A stretch of 9,706 nucleotides of DNA from CAZCBJ01 sp964496705 (GTDB lineage Bacteria > Chloroflexota > Anaerolineae > Anaerolineales > Anaerolineaceae). The stretch lies in the NCBI GenBank assembly GCA_964496705.1, contig CAZCBJ010000150.1, positions 1 through 9,706 on the forward strand, in the 5' to 3' direction. The translations under genes were made by a program, and so were the position numbers. The notes under the pieces were generated by a model. That model had not been told where the DNA came from. It did not search any database and saw nothing but the letters and a program-made list of their open reading frames with translations. Shown here piece after piece: positions 5,059-9,706 of this stretch (position 1 is its first letter; every line of letters begins with the position of its first letter).

Positions 5059-6831
5059 ACCACCGCTTACACTCAAACCGCCTGGAGTTTGGCAGACCTG
5101 TTCCCATCCGCCGACAGTCCCGAGCTGCTGGCTGCGTTCACCCGCCTGGAAGAAAAGACCCGCGCCTTCGAAGCGCTGCGCCCCGCACTCAGCGAAGAGA
5201 TCAGCAGCGAGGATTTTCTGGACATCTTGCGCGCGCTGGAAGACATACAGCGCGACGGTCACCGGCTGCACGGCTTCGCCAGCCTGCACTTCGCCGGGGA
5301 CACTCAAAATCAAGCCGCCCAGACGCTGATGGCCAAAATGCAGCAGTTTTTCGCCGAGTTATCCAATCGCACGCTGTTCTTCAGCCTGTGGTGGAAAGCC
5401 CTTCCTGACGAAGCTGCCGGGCGACTGATGGACGGCAGCGGCGACTACCGCTACTGGCTGGAGGAAATGCGCCATTTCAAGCCGCACACGCTGAGCGAAG
5501 CCGAGGAGAAGATCATCAACATCAAGGACGTGACCGGCGCCAGTGCGCTGGGCATGCTCTACGACACCCTCACCAATCGCTACGCCTTCAAGCTGGAGGT
5601 GGACGGCGAGAGCAAAGAGCTGACCCGCGGCGAGCTGATGGTGCACGTCCGCCAGCCCGACCCGGACCTGCGCGCCCGCGCTTACCAGGAGTTATATCGC
5701 GTGTACGGCTACGACGCGCCCATCCTGGGGCAGATCTACCAGAACCTGGTGCGCGACTGGCGCAACGAGAACCTGGGGCTGCGCGGCTTCTCCGCGCCCA
5801 TGTCGGTGCGCAACCTGGTCAACGACATCCCCGACAGCGTGGTGGACACACTGCTGGGGGTGGCCGAAGCCAACACCGGCATCTTCCAGCGCTATTTCCA
5901 ACTCAAGGCGCGCTGGATCGGCATGCCGCGCCTGCGCCGCTACGACATCTACGCCCCGCTGGCCCGCTCGGAGAAACAGTATTCCTTCGCCGAGGCCGCC
6001 GGGATGGTCTTCGACTCGTTCCGCGAGTTTGACCCGCGCCTGGCTGAGATGGCCGAGCGCGTTTTCGCCGAACAGCACCTCGACAGCCAGGTGCGCAAGG
6101 GCAAACAATCGGGCGCATTCTGCGCCACCATCCTGCCCGAGATGACCCCCTGGGTGCTGCTCAACTACCAGGGGCACGCCAACGATGTGGCCACCATGGC
6201 CCACGAGCTGGGGCATGCCATTCACTCCATGCTGGCCGCGCAGCACAGCCTGTTCACCGCGCATGCCTGCCTGCCGCTGGCCGAGACCGCCTCGACCTTC
6301 GGCGAGATGATGCTGGTCGACCGCCTGCTGGCTGCAGAAAGCGACGAAGCCGTGCGCCGCGATATGCTCTTCCGCCAGGTGGACGACGCCTACGCCACCA
6401 TCCAGCGCCAATCCTTCTTCGCGTTGTTTGAGCGCCAGGCGCACGAAATGGTGGTCAACGACGCCTCGGTGGATGAATTGGCCGAAGCCTACCTGGGCAA
6501 CCTGCGCCGCCAGTTCGGCGAGGCGGTGGAGGTGGCGGATGAATTCCGCTGGGAGTGGGTTTCCATCCCGCACATTTACCAGGTGCCGTTCTACGTTTAC
6601 GCCTACGCCTTCGGACAATTGCTGGTGCTGTCGCTGTACCAGCAATACAAGCAGGAGGGCGATAGTTTCAAGCCGCGCTACCTGAAGATTCTCTCCACCG
6701 GCGGATCGCAGGCGCCCGCCCAGATTCTGACCGAAGCCGGCATCGACATCGCCCAGGCCTCCTTCTGGCAGGGCGGGTTTGACGTGATTGACCAATTGGT
6801 TGCGCAGCTGGAAGCCATGCCGGTTCACTAA
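5056..6831 (+). CDS. pepF: Oligoendopeptidase F-type M3 metallopeptidase
   Basis: A 591-residue cytoplasmic zinc peptidase of family M3B, which cleaves short peptides. The zinc motif HELGH is at residues 383-387, with Glu384 catalytic. The third ligand is probably Glu410 in LAETAST, followed by FGE. Upstream GKQSGAFC (349-356) and downstream HIYQVPFYVYAYAFG (506-520, a Tyr-rich substrate-binding loop) are typical of PepF proteins. The N-terminal half (about 1-190) is the helical oligopeptidase-F region and about 195-580 the M3 catalytic domain. Length fits the roughly 600-residue PepF families. There is no signal peptide. The start is TTG at 5056, chosen because GGAGG (5046-5050) lies 5 nt upstream and the protein aligns from its first residues (WSLADLFP). 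It ends at a strong terminator. Confidence 0.93.
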   Translation: MTTAYTQTAWSLADLFPSADSPELLAAFTRLEEKTRAFEALRPALSEEISSEDFLDILRALEDIQRDGHRLHGFASLHFAGDTQNQAAQTLMAKMQQFFAELSNRTLFFSLWWKALPDEAAGRLMDGSGDYRYWLEEMRHFKPHTLSEAEEKIINIKDVTGASALGMLYDTLTNRYAFKLEVDGESKELTRGELMVHVRQPDPDLRARAYQELYRVYGYDAPILGQIYQNLVRDWRNENLGLRGFSAPMSVRNLVNDIPDSVVDTLLGVAEANTGIFQRYFQLKARWIGMPRLRRYDIYAPLARSEKQYSFAEAAGMVFDSFREFDPRLAEMAERVFAEQHLDSQVRKGKQSGAFCATILPEMTPWVLLNYQGHANDVATMAHELGHAIHSMLAAQHSLFTAHACLPLAETASTFGEMMLVDRLLAAESDEAVRRDMLFRQVDDAYATIQRQSFFALFERQAHEMVVNDASVDELAEAYLGNLRRQFGEAVEVADEFRWEWVSIPHIYQVPFYVYAYAFGQLLVLSLYQQYKQEGDSFKPRYLKILSTGGSQAPAQILTEAGIDIAQASFWQGGFDVIDQLVAQLEAMPVH

Positions 6832-6844
6832 AGGCTCAATGCAA

Positions 6845-6876
6845 AAAAATCCCCCGCTTTGACGCGGGGGATTTTT
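6845..6876. terminator. Bidirectional intrinsic terminator
   Basis: CCCCCGC (6851-6857) pairs with GCGGGGG (6864-6870) around a six-base loop. The stem is extended by a T-A pair and A/T runs on both sides (A-run 6843-6849, T-run 6872-6876). A U-tract therefore follows the GC stem in both directions, serving pepF (+) and the beta-helix gene (-), whose stop codons are 53 bp apart. Confidence 0.92.
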
Positions 6877-6884
6877 GTTGAATT

Positions 6885-9706
6885 TCAGGGGCAGACCGCC
6901 GACTGGGTGACCAGCGTGATCAGCCCGGGGCTGACCAGCGACAGGTTCGGGTCCGCTGTGCCGCCGTTGGCATCGTTGCCGGTCAGGAACACACCCTTCA
7001 GCAACAGGCTGATCGGATTGATGATGGGCTGAACCCTCAAGCCATGTGTGCCGTTGCCGCTCCCGCTGACGCAGGTGAGCGCAGCGCTCTTGCCCACACC
7101 AAACATGAGCAGCGTGGCGCCATATTGATTCTCTGGAATGCCGTTGTTGTTAAAGGTTGTGTTGCTGGCGCTGAAGCTGCCGTTGGTGGCCACGTACATG
7201 CCATAAGACTGATTGCCGTTGAAACTGTTGCGGCCAAGTGTGCTGAGCAGCCTCACATCCCCGCTGCCCAGGCAGCCGCTGCCGGTCAACTGGCAGTTGT
7301 CGATGAATAGCCCGTAGAGGTTATTGGCATTGGCCAGAACGTGGTTCAGCGTCACCGCGCCTTTGGAAGCGATGCGCAGGCCGTATCCCGTATTGCGCTC
7401 AAATTGCCCGCGAGCAATCGTGACGGTTTTTCCCGCCACCACCGTGCTGATCGACGCCCCATAGCCGCTGTTATCGCTGGCCACCACACTGTTCACATTA
7501 ACACTTCCATTGGTGATAACCGCCAAACCATTAGATGTGTTGCGCGAGAAGGAGCTGCCGCTGAGGGTCACATCGCCGCTGCCATAAGAGTTGTCCAGGT
7601 TGGCGCCCGAACCGGTGTTTTGATCAGCGCGTGTGCCTTGCACCGTGATGGTGCCCCCGGTGAACACCGACAAGCCGGATCCGCCGGTGTTATTGGTAAA
7701 AAGGTTGGAGCCGAGTGTATTAATGATGCTGACATTGCCGCTGCCCGTGCACGCTGAAGCCACCAGGAGGCAATTATCCAGCACGGCGCCGGCGCCGGCG
7801 ACATTATGCGAAACGCTGACATGGTTGAGCGTGATTGCCCCCTTGGAAAAAATCCTCAATCCAATGTTGTTGCGGTTGCTGATCAGGTGGGTCACGGTGA
7901 CGGGTTGGGTGCCAGCCGCAGCAGCAGCACTGTTTTCCAGATTGACACCCTGGGATGAATTATTAGAAACATTGGCCCGGTCAACTTTTAGTGGGCCGCG
8001 CGAGAGTAACGACAGACCGATGGCATTATTCGTGGACAGGACATTGGTCACGCTGATTCCGGCGCTGACCGCGCTCGCCATGTTGTTGGCGTAGATGCCA
8101 AAAGTTCCCGTGTTCTGGGCAGTGACGTTGTTGATCCGGATCGCGCCGCCGCTGCTGACAATCAGACCGTAACCGACATTCCAACTGATGGTTGAAGGGC
8201 GCCCCGTTGCGGTGATACTCACCGGAGCCGATGACGTGCATACCCCTCCCAACACCCTGCAATTATCGATCCTCACACCGTTCACAGAGTTGCCGACGGC
8301 TGTGATATTGCTCAACGTGACCGCTCCCTTACTGCGGATAAACACCCCATCTGCGGAGGACTTGTTCGCGTTGGCTACGGTATTGATGACCGTCACCGGC
8401 TTGGGCGTGGCAGCGTCGCTGTTAACCAGAGTTAGCCCGCTTCCGGTGCTATTTTCCGAAGCGGTCACCTGGTTGACCAGGATGCTGCCGGTCACCGTGG
8501 CTCCAACCCCAATCCCGTTGCGGCTGATATTGGCCTGGCTCAGGCTGAGATTGCTCGCACTTCCAACGCCCTGTAAGTTGACACCCAAAAAACCATTGTT
8601 CACCGCGGAAAAATTTGAGAGGATCATGTTCCCGCCGGTTTGCAGGCTAATTCCTATCTCATTCCCATTGAACTGGCTCGGATGGGCGCTGCCCAGGATG
8701 GTGATCCCGCCAACCCCGGTACAACCATCCGCCGATAAAAAGCAATTGCCCGCATCCAACCCTGCGCCCAAATTATTACTGGCGCTGACCGAGTTAATCG
8801 TGATCGGGCCTTTGGACGCGATGGAAATTCCACTCCCAAAGTTCGCATCAAAAACACTGTTGCTGATGATTGTGCTGCGTCCAGGGACATAGGTGTTGTC
8901 CAAATTCAATCCATTGCCATTGGCTGTGGCCACGCTGCGGTCCACGGTGAAGTTACCGCCTGTCGCAACGACCACCCCGGTGGATGAGTTCCAATGAGAA
9001 CGGATGTTCTTAATCGTCACCGGAAGACCGCCCTGTCTGTTATCAATCACCATCCCATATTCATTTCGGGTGGCTTCCACTCCGTTGAGCAAAACCGCCC
9101 CCTTGCTCTTAATCACAATCCCCTGATCATTTTCTGCCAGCAGGCTGTTTCCAAGCGTGTTCAAAACTGTCACGTTACCGCTCCCGGCGCATGCGCCGCC
9201 CACCAGCAGACAGTTATCCACATACACGCCCTCATACGTGTTTCGCTGAGCGGTGATGCTGTTGAGCGTGACCGACCCCTTGGTCAAGATGGCCAATCCG
9301 CTTTGTGAGTTCTGAAAGAAACTGCTGTTGCTGACATTCACTGCCTGCGGAGTGGAGGAAAGCGATGAATCCATGGTCACCCCAGAACCAGCGTTGTTGG
9401 CCGCCTGGATATCCTTAAGTGTAACCGCTCCTTTGGTGACAATCTCCAGTCCATTGGTATTGTTGTTTTGGAAGGTCGAGGAGCCAACCGCGATGGACGC
9501 AGGCGTCGTAACATTCAGCAAGACTCCCTGAAATTGATTCTGGCGCGCAGCCACATTGGATAGGGTCACCACACCGCGACCATCCTGCAAATCGAGCCCC
9601 CGCAATGTGTTCTGGCTGAAGGTTGAATTGCTGATGGTCACGCTGCCGGCAGTGTTCATCTGGATACCCATGCCATCATTGAGTTCTGCCCGTGTGTTCT
9701 GAATAA
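6885..9706 (-). CDS. Giant right-handed parallel beta-helix repeat protein, N-terminus beyond window
   Basis: The frame is open from the right edge; the Met at 9671 is internal, since the repeat pattern continues upstream of it. At least 940 residues are visible. They form about 34 coils of 20-32 residues with the pattern V-T-hydrophobic, x4, A/F-x-x-N, x3-4, G-hydrophobic-x-hydrophobic, and a regular Asn/Gly ladder, as in right-handed beta-helix (Beta_helix/pectate-lyase-like) proteins. Composition is rich in Ser, Thr, Asn, Gly and Val. Every sixth coil carries a C-x6-C loop. Two further cysteines (867 and 927, counting the Met at 9671 as 1) are in the C-terminal part, which ends in VCP. No membrane anchor, sortase motif or autotransporter domain is seen at the C-terminus. 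It is likely an extracellular or surface protein (adhesin or carbohydrate-binding); no catalytic residues were recognised. GC content looks lower than in the neighbours. Confidence 0.85.
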   Translation of the reverse strand, partial: IQNTRAELNDGMGIQMNTAGSVTISNSTFSQNTLRGLDLQDGRGVVTLSNVAARQNQFQGVLLNVTTPASIAVGSSTFQNNNTNGLEIVTKGAVTLKDIQAANNAGSGVTMDSSLSSTPQAVNVSNSSFFQNSQSGLAILTKGSVTLNSITAQRNTYEGVYVDNCLLVGGACAGSGNVTVLNTLGNSLLAENDQGIVIKSKGAVLLNGVEATRNEYGMVIDNRQGGLPVTIKNIRSHWNSSTGVVVATGGNFTVDRSVATANGNGLNLDNTYVPGRSTIISNSVFDANFGSGISIASKGPITINSVSASNNLGAGLDAGNCFLSADGCTGVGGITILGSAHPSQFNGNEIGISLQTGGNMILSNFSAVNNGFLGVNLQGVGSASNLSLSQANISRNGIGVGATVTGSILVNQVTASENSTGSGLTLVNSDAATPKPVTVINTVANANKSSADGVFIRSKGAVTLSNITAVGNSVNGVRIDNCRVLGGVCTSSAPVSITATGRPSTISWNVGYGLIVSSGGAIRINNVTAQNTGTFGIYANNMASAVSAGISVTNVLSTNNAIGLSLLSRGPLKVDRANVSNNSSQGVNLENSAAAAAGTQPVTVTHLISNRNNIGLRIFSKGAITLNHVSVSHNVAGAGAVLDNCLLVASACTGSGNVSIINTLGSNLFTNNTGGSGLSVFTGGTITVQGTRADQNTGSGANLDNSYGSGDVTLSGSSFSRNTSNGLAVITNGSVNVNSVVASDNSGYGASISTVVAGKTVTIARGQFERNTGYGLRIASKGAVTLNHVLANANNLYGLFIDNCQLTGSGCLGSGDVRLLSTLGRNSFNGNQSYGMYVATNGSFSASNTTFNNNGIPENQYGATLLMFGVGKSAALTCVSGSGNGTHGLRVQPIINPISLLLKGVFLTGNDANGGTADPNLSLVSPGLITLVTQSAVCP
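7272..9212 (-). repeat. Six-coil protein super-repeat with C-x6-C loops (five copies)
   Basis: Five DNC/GNC-x6-C loops are encoded at 9189-9212, 8721-8744, 8238-8261, 7749-7772 and 7272-7295. Successive first cysteines are 468, 483, 489 and 477 nt apart (156, 161, 163 and 159 residues), and six coils lie in each interval. Each Cys-bearing coil begins with Lys-Gly (for example KGAVTLNHV). The coil after the loop is longer and in three cases carries TLG-x-N or TLGNS. The copies are well diverged at DNA level, so this is an old duplication under structural constraint. Confidence 0.85.

Noticed and set aside
5692..6828. Long minus-strand open frame opposite pepF
   Set aside because: It is an antisense shadow of a high-GC gene: its sequence has no recognisable motif and the plus frame has a clear M3 zinc site.
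7784..7800. Short GGCGCC tandem run inside the beta-helix gene
   Set aside because: It encodes an Ala-Gly run in coil 24 that is only one residue longer than the equivalent coils, so no convincing expansion is shown.
8188..8892. Plus-strand open frame inside the beta-helix gene, plus several shorter ones
   Set aside because: The frame follows from the repeat codon pattern of the minus-strand gene; the product is irregular and there is no start signal.
6885..9706. CRISPR-like or satellite DNA because of the regular repeats
   Set aside because: The repetition is at protein level, with diverged DNA copies in one uninterrupted frame; there are no identical repeats with unique spacers.

Overview
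The window is GC-rich bacterial chromosome with densely packed single genes. Protein styles (a PepF-type M3 peptidase, a DUF3267-like membrane zincin, a very large beta-helix surface protein, promoters with leaderless starts) suggest an uncultured Chloroflexota bacterium, perhaps Anaerolineae. That placement is an impression from gene style, not a marker-gene result.

Layout: 1-1637 is a minus-strand pair, a tandem GNAT acetyltransferase followed 13 nt later by a PIG-L/LmbE-type deacetylase that runs off the left edge. Divergent from it, 1763-2938 (+) encodes a protein that resembles peptidase C45 / acyl-CoA:6-aminopenicillanate acyltransferase-type Ntn hydrolases. It ends in an 11-bp tail-to-tail overlap with a minus-strand EamA/DMT transporter (2928-3824). 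Only 25 bp separate the transporter start from the divergent gene for a small membrane zincin (3850-4461, +). That gene converges on a CheY/DivK-like receiver-only response regulator (4519-4902, -). A 153-bp divergent control region with a perfect 16-bp palindrome separates the regulator from pepF (5056-6831, +, TTG start). A bidirectional terminator (6845-6876) separates pepF from the 3' end of a giant parallel beta-helix protein (6885-9706, -), whose N-terminus lies beyond the right edge.

Apart from the first pair, every gene lies opposite its neighbour, so control is concentrated in three short divergent regions (1638-1762, 3825-3849, 4903-5055). Five of the six promoters proposed there carry an extended -10 (TG-N-hexamer). 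Two plus-strand genes have the -10 ending six nt before the ATG, which predicts leaderless mRNAs. I see no pathway linking all the genes. The deacetylase/acetyltransferase pair is the only group that looks like a functional unit.

The most distinctive object is the beta-helix protein. About 34 coils fall into super-repeats of six coils (156-163 residues), and every sixth coil carries a two-cysteine C-x6-C loop, in five copies. No RNA genes, insertion sequences, CRISPR arrays or prophage features were seen.
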